Source of the DNA: Loktanella sp. D2R18
GTDB lineage: Bacteria; Pseudomonadota; Alphaproteobacteria; Rhodobacterales; Rhodobacteraceae
Assembly (NCBI RefSeq): GCF_003318235.1
Contig: NZ_QOCG01000030.1
Span: forward strand, 124,001-188,000
Length of the DNA stretch: 64,000 bases
Direction of reading: 5' to 3'
How positions within the stretch are numbered: the first letter of the stretch is position 1; every line of letters begins with the position of its first letter. A program made the position numbers and the translations under genes. Shown here piece by piece: positions 52,548 to 61,725 of the stretch. The notes under the pieces were generated by a model that had not been told where the DNA came from, ran no database searches, and saw only the letters and a list, made by a program, of their open reading frames with translations.

Positions 52548-53669
52548 ATGACACCCCAGACCGAACAAGACCTTTCTGAGCTGATCAAAGACGCACAGGG
52601 GCCTCTGAGCATTCAAGGCGGCGGCACGCGTAGCTATGCCCATGTCGCAGGCGACAAAGTTGACATGCGCGCTATGTCGGGCATCACCCTTTATGAACCC
52701 GGCGCGATGACGATTGTCGCAAAGGCCGGCACACCCCTGTCTGAGATTAACGCGGCCCTTGCTGCCGAGAACCAGCGACTTGCCTTTGAACCGATGGATC
52801 ATCGCGCGCTTTTAGGCTCGACAGGCGAGCCGACCATTGGCGGTATTGTCGCCGCCAATATTTCGGGACCGCGCCGCATATCTGTTGGGGCGTGCCGCGA
52901 TTTCTTGCTGGGTGTGCGCTTTGTTGATGGGGCGGGCAATATCGTCAAAAACGGTGGCCGCGTGATGAAAAACGTAACCGGCTATGATCTCGTGAAGCTG
53001 ATGTCAGGCGCCTACGGCACATTGGGTGTGTTGACCGAAGTGTCGTTGAAGGTGCTGCCAAACGTCGCCCAAACGGGCTGCGTGATGCTGCATGGGTTGA
53101 ATGATGCGCTTGCGATCAAAGCGATGTCAGCCGCGCTTGGCTCTCCCTTCGAGGTCACAGGTGCGGCACACCTGCCGCAAAGCATACAAGGCGATCCGAT
53201 CACCATGATCCGGATTGAAGGGTTCGACGCATCGGTCAAGTACCGCGCAGACCGCCTGCGCGATCTGCTGAAACCCTTCGGCGATACCACAGTGCAGATC
53301 GGCGAAACGGACGATGGTTACGGCACGCATAAAGGTTGGAAATGGGTGCGCGATGTGACTGCGTTCTCAGATCAGCCCGGAGATGTCTGGCGCATATCGG
53401 TCAAACCGTCTGACGCTGCCGATATTGTGGCCAAGTTAGATGCAACGGCCGTACAATATGATTGGGGCGGCGGGCTGATTTGGGCATTAACCGACGGTGG
53501 CGATCTGCGCGCGAAATTAGGTGACTTCAAAGGGCATGCAACACGCATCCGCGGTGCAGGCGACGCGCCGGTGTTCCACCCCGAACCAACACCAATCGCA
53601 ACGATTAGCGCCGGATTACGCGCTAAATTCGACCCCCGCAATATTCTCAACAAAGGGTTGATGGCCTGA
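52548..53669 (+). CDS. glcE: Glycolate oxidase subunit GlcE
   Basis: A 373-residue FAD-binding partner of GlcD. It carries the shorter PCMH-type domain (SIQGGGTRSYAHV, EPTIGGIVAANISGPRRISVG, VKNGGRVMKNVTGYDLVKLM, GTLGVLTEVSLKVLP) and lacks the C-terminal substrate domain of GlcD. It directly follows glcD, and its stop overlaps the glcF start by 1 base (TGATG). All three subunits are needed for activity in E. coli. Confidence 0.94.
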   Translation: MTPQTEQDLSELIKDAQGPLSIQGGGTRSYAHVAGDKVDMRAMSGITLYEPGAMTIVAKAGTPLSEINAALAAENQRLAFEPMDHRALLGSTGEPTIGGIVAANISGPRRISVGACRDFLLGVRFVDGAGNIVKNGGRVMKNVTGYDLVKLMSGAYGTLGVLTEVSLKVLPNVAQTGCVMLHGLNDALAIKAMSAALGSPFEVTGAAHLPQSIQGDPITMIRIEGFDASVKYRADRLRDLLKPFGDTTVQIGETDDGYGTHKGWKWVRDVTAFSDQPGDVWRISVKPSDAADIVAKLDATAVQYDWGGGLIWALTDGGDLRAKLGDFKGHATRIRGAGDAPVFHPEPTPIATISAGLRAKFDPRNILNKGLMA

Positions 53670-54985
53670 TGCAAACAACATTCACACCAGAACAGCTCAC
53701 CGATCCGGGTACAGCGCGGGCCAATGAAATCTTGCGGGCCTGTGTGCATTGCGGGTTTTGTACTGCCACCTGCCCCACCTACCAAGTACTTGGTGACGAA
53801 TTAGATAGCCCCCGTGGGCGGATATACCTGATCAAAGATATGCTTGAGAACAACCGCAAGCCTGATGCGAAAACGGTCAAACATATTGACCGCTGTCTAT
53901 CTTGTCTGGCCTGCATGACCACCTGCCCCTCTGGTGTGCATTATATGCATTTGGTTGACCATGCCCGTGCCTATATCGAAGAACATTACAACCGTCCGTG
54001 GTCAGATCGCGCATTGCGGTGGGTGCTCGCGCGCATATTGCCCTATCCGACGCGGTTTCGTGTGGCACTGCTGGGGGCCAAAATCGCACGCCCCTTTGGG
54101 CGGTTCATGCCCGATCCACGCCTGCGCGCCATGATCGCCATGGCCCCAAAGACCATCCCCCCCGTCAGCCGCAACGATGATCCACAGGTCTTTCCGGCGC
54201 AGGCCAAAAAGATGCGCGTCGCGCTGATGACAGGCTGTGCGCAAAAGGCGCTGAATACTGATATCAACGACGCGACCATCCGGTTGCTCACCCGCATGGG
54301 GGCCGAAGTTGTGGTGGCGAGCGGTACAGGCTGCTGTGGTGCGCTGACCCATCACATGGGCAAGGAAACCGAAAGCCACGCGGCGGCGGCCAAGAACATT
54401 CGCGCATGGGGGCGTGAAATGGACCAAGGGCTTGATGCCATTGTGATCAATACCTCTGGCTGCGGCACCACAGTCAAAGACTACGGGCATATGTTCCGCA
54501 ATGGTCCTTTGGCCGCTGATGCCGCACGGGTCAGTGCGATCGCGATGGATGTGTCCGAAGTGTTGATGAAACTGGACCTGCCCAAAGGCGATCACAAAGA
54601 CACCAAAGTCGCCTATCATGCAGCCTGTTCGCTACAACATGGGCAACAGATCAAATCCCATCCCAAAACCCTATTGAAAAACGCCGGGTTTACTGTTTTG
54701 GAACCCGCGGACAGCCATCTGTGTTGCGGATCAGCGGGCACGTACAATCTGATGCAGCCTGAGATTTCAACGCAGCTTAAATCACGCAAAGTCGACACGC
54801 TCGAAGCGCTGACGCCTGATATCATCGCAGCAGGCAACATTGGCTGCATGATGCAAATTGGCAGCGCCACCGAAGTGCCAATTGTGCATACGGTAGAACT
54901 GCTTGATTGGGCGACGGGCGGGCCGAAACCACCAGCGCTTGATACCGAAAGAAATACGAAAATGAAGGTGCCAATCCTGCGCTAA
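53669..54985 (+). CDS. glcF: Glycolate oxidase iron-sulfur subunit GlcF
   Basis: A 438-residue iron-sulfur protein that passes electrons from the flavin subunits to the quinone pool. Two [4Fe-4S] sites appear as CVHCGFCTATCPTYQ (about residues 27-41) and CLSCLACMTTCPSGV (about 77-91). Two CCG domains follow (GCCGALTHHMG near 218-228; HLCCGSAGTYNL near 350-361). All cysteines are present. It is the last gene of glcDEF. Confidence 0.95.
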   Translation: MQTTFTPEQLTDPGTARANEILRACVHCGFCTATCPTYQVLGDELDSPRGRIYLIKDMLENNRKPDAKTVKHIDRCLSCLACMTTCPSGVHYMHLVDHARAYIEEHYNRPWSDRALRWVLARILPYPTRFRVALLGAKIARPFGRFMPDPRLRAMIAMAPKTIPPVSRNDDPQVFPAQAKKMRVALMTGCAQKALNTDINDATIRLLTRMGAEVVVASGTGCCGALTHHMGKETESHAAAAKNIRAWGREMDQGLDAIVINTSGCGTTVKDYGHMFRNGPLAADAARVSAIAMDVSEVLMKLDLPKGDHKDTKVAYHAACSLQHGQQIKSHPKTLLKNAGFTVLEPADSHLCCGSAGTYNLMQPEISTQLKSRKVDTLEALTPDIIAAGNIGCMMQIGSATEVPIVHTVELLDWATGGPKPPALDTERNTKMKVPILR

Positions 54986-55039
54986 TGCCATATTGCTGCC
55001 GCAACTCTGCGGGAAGCTAGATCAAACGGTAGGGACGAC

Positions 55040-55849
55040 ATGCGGCATTTTCTGATCATTGCAATTTGGCTCTGTGCGGCCACGATGCCTGTGCACGCTG
55101 AAGAAACAGAGCTTGTCAGCCTGGAAACCCGCCAAGACAGCCAAGGTTGGGAGGCCGTAGGCCGACTTGATATTGCAGGCAAAGGGTTTTGCACCGCCGC
55201 CTTGATTCGGGAAAGCCTGATCCTAACGGCGGCACACTGCCTGTATGATGAGGATGGATCGCCGATCGACAGTGACCGTTTCGAATTTTTGGCAGGGCTG
55301 CGCGACGGGCGCGCGTCCGCGACACGCGCGATTAGACGCGCCATCCCACACCCTGACTACGATCCAAACGGCGATACATTCGCGCCGCTCGAAGTCGCCG
55401 TCGATATTGCTGTTCTTGAACTTGAACGCCCGATCCAAAACACGCGGATACGACCATATTTGATCGCCACACGGCCGCTCACGGGTGATGAAATTGGGGT
55501 AGTTTCCTACGGGCGCGGGCGTGAAAACCTGCCCAGCCTGCAAGAAGTCTGTAGCGTCTTGGGGCGTCAAACCGGGGTGATTGTGATGACCTGCGATGTG
55601 GATTTTGGGTCCAGCGGCGCGCCCGTATTCACCGTGCGCGATGGGGAAACCCGGATTGCCTCTGTTGTATCTGCAATGGCGCAGATTGATGGGCAGAAAG
55701 TGTCGCTTGGGACCTCGCTTGACGGGCCGCTTTCAGTCCTTATGGCGCATTTTTCAACCATCGGTCCGGCGCTTCCCGGCGGCACACAGCGCATCATTTC
55801 AATAGGTGAACGCAATGATACGGGCGCCAAGTTCATTAGCGTGAACTAG
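55040..55849 (+). CDS. Secreted trypsin-like serine protease
   Basis: A 269-residue S1-family protease. The signal peptide is MRHFLIIAIWLCAATMPVHA. The triad is complete: His in ILTAAHC (about residue 72), Asp in VDIAVLELE (about 125) and Ser in DFGSSGAPV (about 197). The Cys pair around the His (FCTAAL...AAHC) and a second pair around VC/TC would make disulfides. The end (RNDTGAKFISVN) is typical of a group of short Rhodobacteraceae proteases. Target unknown; it acts in the periplasm or outside. Confidence 0.88.
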   Translation: MRHFLIIAIWLCAATMPVHAEETELVSLETRQDSQGWEAVGRLDIAGKGFCTAALIRESLILTAAHCLYDEDGSPIDSDRFEFLAGLRDGRASATRAIRRAIPHPDYDPNGDTFAPLEVAVDIAVLELERPIQNTRIRPYLIATRPLTGDEIGVVSYGRGRENLPSLQEVCSVLGRQTGVIVMTCDVDFGSSGAPVFTVRDGETRIASVVSAMAQIDGQKVSLGTSLDGPLSVLMAHFSTIGPALPGGTQRIISIGERNDTGAKFISVN

Positions 55850-55979
55850 GGGCTTGAAACCCTAAATCAGCATCCCCACATCAAATGTACCAAGGCGCCA
55901 ATGATGGGTCTTGGACAAACCGGCCTGTCCCATTGGGAAGGCTTCACACTTGTTATCGCTTGATAAAGGATGACCTATT

Positions 55980-56447
55980 ATGCGTAGTTTTGACCTTACA
56001 CCACTATACCGTGCCACCGTTGGTTTCGACCAAATTGCAGACCTGATGGATCGCGCAATCTCCAGCGACGCCGGCACCAACAGCTACCCCCCTTACAATA
56101 TCGAAAAGACGGCCGATGACGGCTGGCGCATTTCAATTGCCGTTGCCGGGTTTGGCGATGATGACCTCGCGATTGAGGTCAAAGATCGTTCGCTCCATGT
56201 CACTGCCCGCAAGGCCGAAGACGAGGCGGAACGCAAATATCTGCACCGCGGCATTGCCACCCGCGCGTTTGAACGTCGCTTCCATCTCGCCGACCACGTC
56301 CGCGTGACGGGCGCCAGCCATGAAAACGGCATGCTGCACATCGACCTGACCCGCGAAGTCCCCGAAGCGCTCAAACCGCGCCAGATCGAAATCGCGGCAG
56401 GCGGTAAAAAAGACGCGAACCTCGTGGATGCGAAATCCGTCAACTAA
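55980..56447 (+). CDS. Small heat shock protein Hsp20/IbpA
   Basis: A 155-residue small heat shock protein that holds unfolding proteins in the cytosol. The N terminus (LTPLYRATVGFDQIADLMDRA) is like IbpA. The alpha-crystallin domain (about residues 37-125) includes YPPYNIEKTADDGWRISIAV, YLHRGIATRAFERRFHLAD and ENGMLHIDLTREVPE. The C-terminal anchoring motif I-x-I/V reads RQIEIAAGG. An AAAGGATGACC site precedes ATG 55980. No clear ROSE-type thermometer could be identified in the 130-base leader. Confidence 0.92.
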   Translation: MRSFDLTPLYRATVGFDQIADLMDRAISSDAGTNSYPPYNIEKTADDGWRISIAVAGFGDDDLAIEVKDRSLHVTARKAEDEAERKYLHRGIATRAFERRFHLADHVRVTGASHENGMLHIDLTREVPEALKPRQIEIAAGGKKDANLVDAKSVN

Positions 56448-56452
56448 ACAAA

Positions 56453-56486
56453 ATCGATCCCGGTATGTTGACGTACCGGGATCGAT
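56453..56486. terminator. Strong hairpin after hsp20
   Basis: A perfect 13-bp inverted repeat (ATCGATCCCGGTA / TACCGGGATCGAT) with an 8-base loop, 6 bases after the hsp20 stop. On the minus strand it is followed by TTTTGTTT, so it works better as a terminator for transcripts coming from the BCCT gene. Confidence 0.65.
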
Positions 56487-56498
56487 GGCTTTGCAAAC

Positions 56499-56540
56499 GC
56501 AGCGAACGGCAGGTTTGAGCCCACTCTGACCGAAGCTGCG
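56499..56540. repeat. Short dispersed repeat, type 2, copy 1
   Basis: GCAGCGAACGGCAGGTTTGAG followed by CCCACTCTGACCGAAGCTGCG; a diverged copy lies at 59596-59638. The two ends (GCAGC / GCTGC) are inverted, so the unit can fold on itself. Confidence 0.55.
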
Positions 56541-56592
56541 TGATACACGGATGACAGCTTCACGTGCTTTTCTGGGTTTGAGGGAAGAAATG

Positions 56593-56616
56593 CCGGGCAC
56601 CCAAAAGCGTGCCCGG
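56593..56616 (-). terminator. Terminator of the BCCT gene
   Basis: A perfect 8-bp stem, CCGGGCAC / GTGCCCGG, with an 8-base loop, 7 bases past the BCCT stop codon on the minus strand. It is followed by CATTTCTT. Confidence 0.6.
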
Positions 56617-56622
56617 TCAGTG

Positions 56623-58308
56623 TTATTCGGCTGGCGAAGTAATCCCAACGGCATCGGTCGTGGACTGGATGCCTGCGTTGTTGCGCTTCGTATCGTTCCA
56701 AACCGCTTTCACGAGTGAAACGCACTGAAGCACCATCACAATAGAGAACGGGAATGCTCCAATAACCATCGCTGTTTGGATGGCCTTAAGCCCACCACCG
56801 GGTCCGCCTGCAATCAGCAGCGCTGCGACCACACCACCCAGAGCAACGCCCCAGAAGTAGATATGTGGACGTGCTTTTGGACCTTCGTCTCCCGCTGCAT
56901 TGATCGTATTGACGATCAGCACTGCAGAGTCGGCTGTTGTCACCAGATAGGTCAGCAGCAGAACAACGATGAGCACTGACATGACCCAGCCTAGGTTTGC
57001 ACCCAGCATATAGATGACCATTGCAAATATCTTGTCACCGTCCGGTGCAGAGAAAATCACATCGCCCGCATCACCGTTTAACGTCAGGTCGATTGCTGTA
57101 CCACCGGCAAAGCTGAACCAGATGAAGCACATGATCGCGGGCATAACCATCGCACCAAGGACGAACTCACGAATGGAGCGACCTTTGGAGATACGTGCCA
57201 GGAACAAGCCAACGAACGGAGCGAATGCAACCCACCACGCCCAGTAGAATACAGACCATGCACCCTGCCAGTTTTCCTGATTTGTGGCTACAGACCCTTC
57301 AACCCCGTCCGAGCGGAACACTTGGAACAGCAGCGTCGGAAGATTCACGATGTAGTCAATAAAGCCCATGACGAGCGCGTTCAAACCGAAGAAAGTGGAT
57401 CCAAAAATTAAGAAGAAGCCGAGCAGGAAGATGGACAGGATCATGTTGATATTGGACAGGATCTTGATCCCTTTTCCAACACCGGACAACGCAGATGCGG
57501 TAGATGCGACCATGATGATGGTAATGGATACCAGAATGCCGAGAGTGTTCGACGTCCCCGTTTCTGCATCTGTCAAACCACCAATGCCAATCCGGGTCAT
57601 GCCGGAGACAAACTGTTCAACACCAAAACCGAGGGCCTGTGCGACGCCCAGAATGGTTGCAACAACAGCAACAATGTCGATCACGTTACCCAGTGGGCCC
57701 GAAAGATGTTTGCCGAAAATAGGAATGAGTGAGCTGCGAACCGTCAGTGGCAGACCGCGACGGTAGCTGAAAAACGCCATCGCCATACCTGTGAGACCAT
57801 AACAAGCCCAAGCCCCGAAACCCCAGTGGAGGTTGGACCACTTATAGGCGTTGATCACATTGTCCTGCGCCGACCCTGTGGCAGTCCCTGCGATCACGTC
57901 AGGGTTGTTTTGGAAGTGATAGACTGGTTCAGCAACCGCCCACGTCAACATGCCAACGCCGATTGCGGCACCGAACATCATGGCAAACCATGAGAAACGC
58001 GCGAACTCTGGTACGTCATCTTCGACGCCCAGCTTCAGCTTACCGGTCGCAGGAATGATTGCCAGAATGGCGCAAGTGAAAAAGAACAGCGCTACGATCC
58101 AGATGTACCAATAGGCGGTATTGGCCAAAATGAAGCTGTTGATTGCATTTAGAACGCTACCCGCTTGCTCTGGGAAAACGATGGCCCATATGACCAACGA
58201 AGCAATGATAATTTTAGATACCACCGCGACACTCATACTGAAGCCAGAGTAAAAACCCTTTTCGGCGGTCTCGATCGGTAGTTCCATTAGTGGAGGTTTC
58301 AAAGACAT
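56623..58308 (-). CDS. BCCT-family betaine/carnitine/choline-type transporter
   Basis: A 561-residue secondary transporter that takes up quaternary or sulfonium solutes (glycine betaine, choline, DMSP) with Na+ or H+. Twelve membrane segments are visible. The family signature appears as WSVFYWAWWVAFAPFVGLFL (about residues 347-366), and GVGMLTWAVAEPVYHF (about 116-131) is the conserved first block with the aromatic box Trp. The start follows GAGGAAATT. The divergent LysR gene probably controls it. Which solute it carries cannot be told; DMSP uptake is possible in this group. Confidence 0.92.
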   Translation of the reverse strand: MSLKPPLMELPIETAEKGFYSGFSMSVAVVSKIIIASLVIWAIVFPEQAGSVLNAINSFILANTAYWYIWIVALFFFTCAILAIIPATGKLKLGVEDDVPEFARFSWFAMMFGAAIGVGMLTWAVAEPVYHFQNNPDVIAGTATGSAQDNVINAYKWSNLHWGFGAWACYGLTGMAMAFFSYRRGLPLTVRSSLIPIFGKHLSGPLGNVIDIVAVVATILGVAQALGFGVEQFVSGMTRIGIGGLTDAETGTSNTLGILVSITIIMVASTASALSGVGKGIKILSNINMILSIFLLGFFLIFGSTFFGLNALVMGFIDYIVNLPTLLFQVFRSDGVEGSVATNQENWQGAWSVFYWAWWVAFAPFVGLFLARISKGRSIREFVLGAMVMPAIMCFIWFSFAGGTAIDLTLNGDAGDVIFSAPDGDKIFAMVIYMLGANLGWVMSVLIVVLLLTYLVTTADSAVLIVNTINAAGDEGPKARPHIYFWGVALGGVVAALLIAGGPGGGLKAIQTAMVIGAFPFSIVMVLQCVSLVKAVWNDTKRNNAGIQSTTDAVGITSPAE

Positions 58309-58441
58309 AATTTCCTCATTGTTGGTTGCTATTAGCCTCCTGTGATGCGTGCTACGAACGCGTCAGGAAGTCGTTTTTCTGATCACTGACTTCATGCTAG
58401 TTGATAAATTTGGTTTGGTAATGCGCAACCTTTCCTATTAG

Positions 58442-58461
58442 GGTTTCATAAAAAGGAAACC
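58442..58461 (+). promoter_or_regulatory. Inverted repeat over the ribosome site of the LysR gene
   Basis: GGTTTC (58442-58447) pairs with GAAACC (58456-58461) around ATAAAAAG. The second arm lies inside the AAGGAAACC ribosome site of the downstream TTG start, so the hairpin could hide it, or be the regulator's own binding site. Confidence 0.3.
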
Positions 58462-58466
58462 TAGAG

Positions 58467-59390
58467 TTGGCAAAACAGGCGATTCTCAAGTCTCTGGGAG
58501 ACGTTGATATCCGGTTGTTGCGCGTCTTCGTGGTCGTTTCGGCCTGCAACGGGATTGCCGCATCTGAGCTTGAACTAAATATTGGGAAATCCACAATTTC
58601 GCGCCATATCTCCGATCTGGAGGCACGGCTTGGGCTGCGGTTGTGCAATCGCGGACCCTCAGGTTTTAGCCTCACACCTGAAGGAGAACAGGTCCTCAAG
58701 TTGACGACACATCTGCTCACTCAGATCGACGAATTCCGGTCCGGTGTTGACGCGATTCAAAGCACGTTGTCCGGCACCATCCGCTTTGGGCTATATGATC
58801 AATCGTCAGCTAACCCCAACGCCCAAATAGACAAGGCCATTGAGAAATTTGATGAGCTTGCACCAAACGTGTCTCTGGAAATCTCATTGGACACGCTGAC
58901 AGCGCTTGAGGCTAATATTTTAAACGGGTCGCTCGACCTTGCGGTCATGCCAATTTATCAGACGTCGTCGATGCTGACGTACACCGAAATTTATTCAGCA
59001 AAAATGAATCTGTATTGCGCAAAAGGGCACCCGCTTTTTGGTCGCGATACCCGTGGCCTTGACCCGAAGACCACACTAGCTGCGCATAAGTACGCAGGAT
59101 ATTCGTTCAACTCACCAAACATGCGGGTGACCAATATGCTCGGGTTGGAACGCGCAGCGAGCGTGAGAGATGAAGAGGCGCTGGCTCTGTTGGTTCAGTC
59201 CGGACGTTATCTTGGAATTCTAGGAGATCACGTGATCCATGGTATCGGAGGTCGATCAAAGTTCTGGCCACTCTTTACGGAGGATGTCTCTTATGCGGTA
59301 CCGTTCGCCGCAATTACGCGAAAACGCCACCGAGCTGACCGAAAAGCCGAAACATTTCTAGATTGTCTCATTGACGCACACGCCCCGTAA
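58467..59390 (+). CDS. LysR-family regulator divergent from the BCCT gene
   Basis: A 307-residue LysR-type regulator. The N-terminal winged helix is complete (VDIRLLRVFVVVSACNGIAA, ASELELNIGKSTISRHISDLE). The effector domain (about residues 95-300) has the usual two lobes with LSGTIRFGLYDQ and LDLAVMPIYQ. It starts with TTG 58467, six bases after AAGGAAAC; no ATG is nearby. LysR regulators usually control the divergent neighbour, so the BCCT gene is the likely target. Confidence 0.88.
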   Translation: MAKQAILKSLGDVDIRLLRVFVVVSACNGIAASELELNIGKSTISRHISDLEARLGLRLCNRGPSGFSLTPEGEQVLKLTTHLLTQIDEFRSGVDAIQSTLSGTIRFGLYDQSSANPNAQIDKAIEKFDELAPNVSLEISLDTLTALEANILNGSLDLAVMPIYQTSSMLTYTEIYSAKMNLYCAKGHPLFGRDTRGLDPKTTLAAHKYAGYSFNSPNMRVTNMLGLERAASVRDEEALALLVQSGRYLGILGDHVIHGIGGRSKFWPLFTEDVSYAVPFAAITRKRHRADRKAETFLDCLIDAHAP

Positions 59391-59668
59391 AATCACATAG
59401 GGCTGTGCTGGCTACCTAGAAATCGAGCAAGGTCAATAATTGCGCAAATAGACGCAAGATATTCCCTCGGATACCCCCCACAAACAGCAGCCCAAATCCG
59501 CCGACAGCGGCCATTGGTTCAACTGCGATGAAGGTCCTGAAAGTCCGCTTAGCAGACATCGACGGCGTTTTTTATGTCTCGATCTGGATGCAGGTGCGGC
59601 GAAAGTGGGCTTCGAGCCCACTTTGACCAATGCTGCGGACGGGACGAATGGCCGGTAACTGGTTAGCG
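59391..59668. other. Non-coding stretch with repeat remnants
   Basis: No plausible gene. It holds the type 2 repeat at 59596-59638 and, before it, AAAGTCCGCTTAGCAGACATC (59541-59561), a piece that resembles other short intergenic repeats of this group of bacteria. Confidence 0.45.
59596..59638. repeat. Short dispersed repeat, type 2, copy 2
   Basis: GCGGCGAAAGTGGGCTTCGAG followed by CCCACTTTGACCAATGCTGCGG; it aligns with 56499-56540 over its whole length. The inner GTGGGCTTCGAGCCCAC is a perfect palindrome with a TTCG-type loop. Confidence 0.55.
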
Positions 59669-60664
59669 CTACCGCTTGATAGACCAAAGCATTGCAGTCT
59701 CGTAACCGGCAGCTTCCAGCATTTCGATCTTGGAGCGCCATCCGGCGGGGCAAACGACAAAGGCAGCGTCCGTGCCTCGGTTCGCGAGAGCGGCTTCGGC
59801 GGCGCGCAGAAGCGCGGTTGCGCCTTCGCTGCCATCCCTAAGGTATGCCGGGTCGGCTAGTTCCAGGTGGTAGTAATCGTCGATCACACCTGTCCCGGTG
59901 ATGTCATGGGCAGGCGGAAAGTGCAGGCGCGAGGCAGGCTGTGCGATAACGTAGCCTTCCAGCTCGTCATGTTCGCCCATGACCATCATATCGCGATCTC
60001 GCAGCGTGAGGCTGCGCGTCATCCAGGCTGAGAAGCGTGAACCGGCTTCGGGATTTATTTCCCAGAAGGGGTCGATGTCGAAAAGAACTTGCCGGTTCTC
60101 AGCGCTGCGCATGACGATGCCAGGAACATCTTCTTCTGTCGCTTGCCGGACAACTGAAGGCGTTCCCTGATCGCCGAGATCAGTGCGGGACAGATAGAGC
60201 GTCAAAGGATCGTAATTCGCAGCCTCGAGCGATTTCCGCCAATCCTCTCCCGTCACATAGGACGACAAAATAATCCTGGCACCGGCTTCTTGAAGGGCCT
60301 TTTCAGCCGCAACCAACAAAGCATTGACCGTGCTATCAGGCGCATCCGGTGCGGCGTATGAGTCGGGCAAAATGAGGCCGGGTTCACCGCTTGATCCTCC
60401 ATAGATCGGTGGCACCGGCAGTAGCATCGAATGAACGACACCGCCGATCCAACCGTCATCATCCGCGACCTGCCAAATCTGGCGGAAGGGTTGCTGTTCA
60501 GCGGTCAGCGCGAATGTCAGAGCCTTCTCGATCTGGGCCGGTGCATCCTCTGCCATCTTCCAAAGGATGCCATCCTCTGCATAACGCTTCTCAGCGTCCA
60601 GCATCAGTAGATCAACTAGTCGCGGTATGTCGTCAGGTGTTGCTGGCCGGATGATCTGGGACAT
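59669..60664 (-). CDS. Double GNAT-domain acetyltransferase-like protein
   Basis: A 331-residue protein with two GNAT-fold domains in tandem, as in mycothiol synthase-like proteins. The first covers about residues 1-175 (IIRPATPDDIPRLVDLLML; DDDGWIGGVVHSML), and the second about 180-331 (SVVRQATEEDVPGIVMRSAE; HDELEGYVIAQPA; EGATALLRAAEAALANRG; WRSKIEMLEAAGYE). The acetyl-CoA P-loop (R/Q-x-x-G-x-G/A) is weak in both. ATG 60664 follows AGGAG. Substrate unknown. It is divergent from a LysR gene and probably regulated by it. Confidence 0.78.
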   Translation of the reverse strand: MSQIIRPATPDDIPRLVDLLMLDAEKRYAEDGILWKMAEDAPAQIEKALTFALTAEQQPFRQIWQVADDDGWIGGVVHSMLLPVPPIYGGSSGEPGLILPDSYAAPDAPDSTVNALLVAAEKALQEAGARIILSSYVTGEDWRKSLEAANYDPLTLYLSRTDLGDQGTPSVVRQATEEDVPGIVMRSAENRQVLFDIDPFWEINPEAGSRFSAWMTRSLTLRDRDMMVMGEHDELEGYVIAQPASRLHFPPAHDITGTGVIDDYYHLELADPAYLRDGSEGATALLRAAEAALANRGTDAAFVVCPAGWRSKIEMLEAAGYETAMLWSIKR

Positions 60665-60788
60665 GTGTGGGTTCTCCTCAAAAAGGGCTGGTTCTTGCTT
60701 CGTTGTCTGTATCGACCAGCCATACAGATTTGACAAAGCGGGAAATTTTCACCAGCGTTTAGAAAATCTATCGCCTTGGGCCTATTGA

Positions 60789-61652
60789 ATGAGACAGCTA
60801 AATCTAAATGCACTGCGCGTGTTCGCGATCGCGGCATCACACGGCAACCTGCAACGCGCTGCGGACGAGCTGAACCTTTCGCGCGGTGCCGTTTCCCAAC
60901 GGATCAAGCAGCTTGAAATCGACCTTGGCGTGGTTCTTCTGAAGCGCGGCGCGCGCGGGGTGTCTCTGACTGCTGAAGGCAAACGCTGCCACGCTGGCGT
61001 CACCGACGCTCTTGCGGTTCTGGAAACGGCATTGGTCAGTATCGGCGAAGAGAACGATCATGTTACCCTTCACCTCGGGTCTTCTACAGCCACAAAATGG
61101 CTGATGCCGCGCATGGATGCCTTTGCAACTGCATTCCCGAAACTTTCGCTGAAGACAGAAGTTCATGAGCAGATACTGTCGCGCAGCCTTGGTCGAAATG
61201 AAATCGCGCTGTGGCCAGGAAGTGAACAAGACCCCAACCTCGCCCACCGATCACGTCGACTGACCGACATTCGGCTTGTTGCAGTATGCAGCCCCGACTT
61301 TCTGCGGCCTGACTGGCCCATGGGACTGGAAACATTACTGACGCTGCCTCTACTTCAGGACGCGCATCGGCGTTGGGAAAAGCTGATCGAGGCGACAGGC
61401 TATGGAAACGTGCACAAGCTGCTCAACTTCGACCGATCTGCTTTGGCGCTGGACGCAGCCATCTGCGGCCATGGGATTGCCATCGCGCCGACCTACATGA
61501 TCGAAAACGACCTGTCGTCAAAACGCCTTGTGGAGATTTGGGTTGATCCGGAACCGTCGGACGATGGGCTTTATGTTTCCTGGTCAAAGGATCATGTTGG
61601 CGAGCACCACATCAGCCGGATCGTGGATTGGATCGCCTCTGAGTTTAGGTGA
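60789..61652 (+). CDS. LysR-family regulator, GcvA-like
   Basis: A 287-residue LysR regulator of the GcvA type. The winged helix reads LNLNALRVFAIAASHGNLQRA, ADELNLSRGAVSQRIKQLE; a typical LLKRGARGVSLTAEGK follows, and the effector domain contains LHLGSSTATKWLMPRMDAFA and the LDAAICGHGIAIAP block. It is 124 bases from the divergent double-GNAT gene, its likely target. Confidence 0.88.
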   Translation: MRQLNLNALRVFAIAASHGNLQRAADELNLSRGAVSQRIKQLEIDLGVVLLKRGARGVSLTAEGKRCHAGVTDALAVLETALVSIGEENDHVTLHLGSSTATKWLMPRMDAFATAFPKLSLKTEVHEQILSRSLGRNEIALWPGSEQDPNLAHRSRRLTDIRLVAVCSPDFLRPDWPMGLETLLTLPLLQDAHRRWEKLIEATGYGNVHKLLNFDRSALALDAAICGHGIAIAPTYMIENDLSSKRLVEIWVDPEPSDDGLYVSWSKDHVGEHHISRIVDWIASEFR

Positions 61653-61678
61653 AAAGCGAACATCCAGTGTCAGCCTTT

Positions 61679-61705
61679 GAACGGCAGCTAAGTCCCGCAG
61701 AGCGG
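61679..61705. repeat. Short dispersed repeat, type 1, copy 2
   Basis: GAACGGC-A-GC-T-AAGTCCCGCAGAGCGG, two bases different from 34187-34213. It lies in the 73-base gap between the LysR gene and the polA stop codon. Confidence 0.6.
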
Positions 61706-61725
61706 ACCTAGTAGTGAACGCTACA

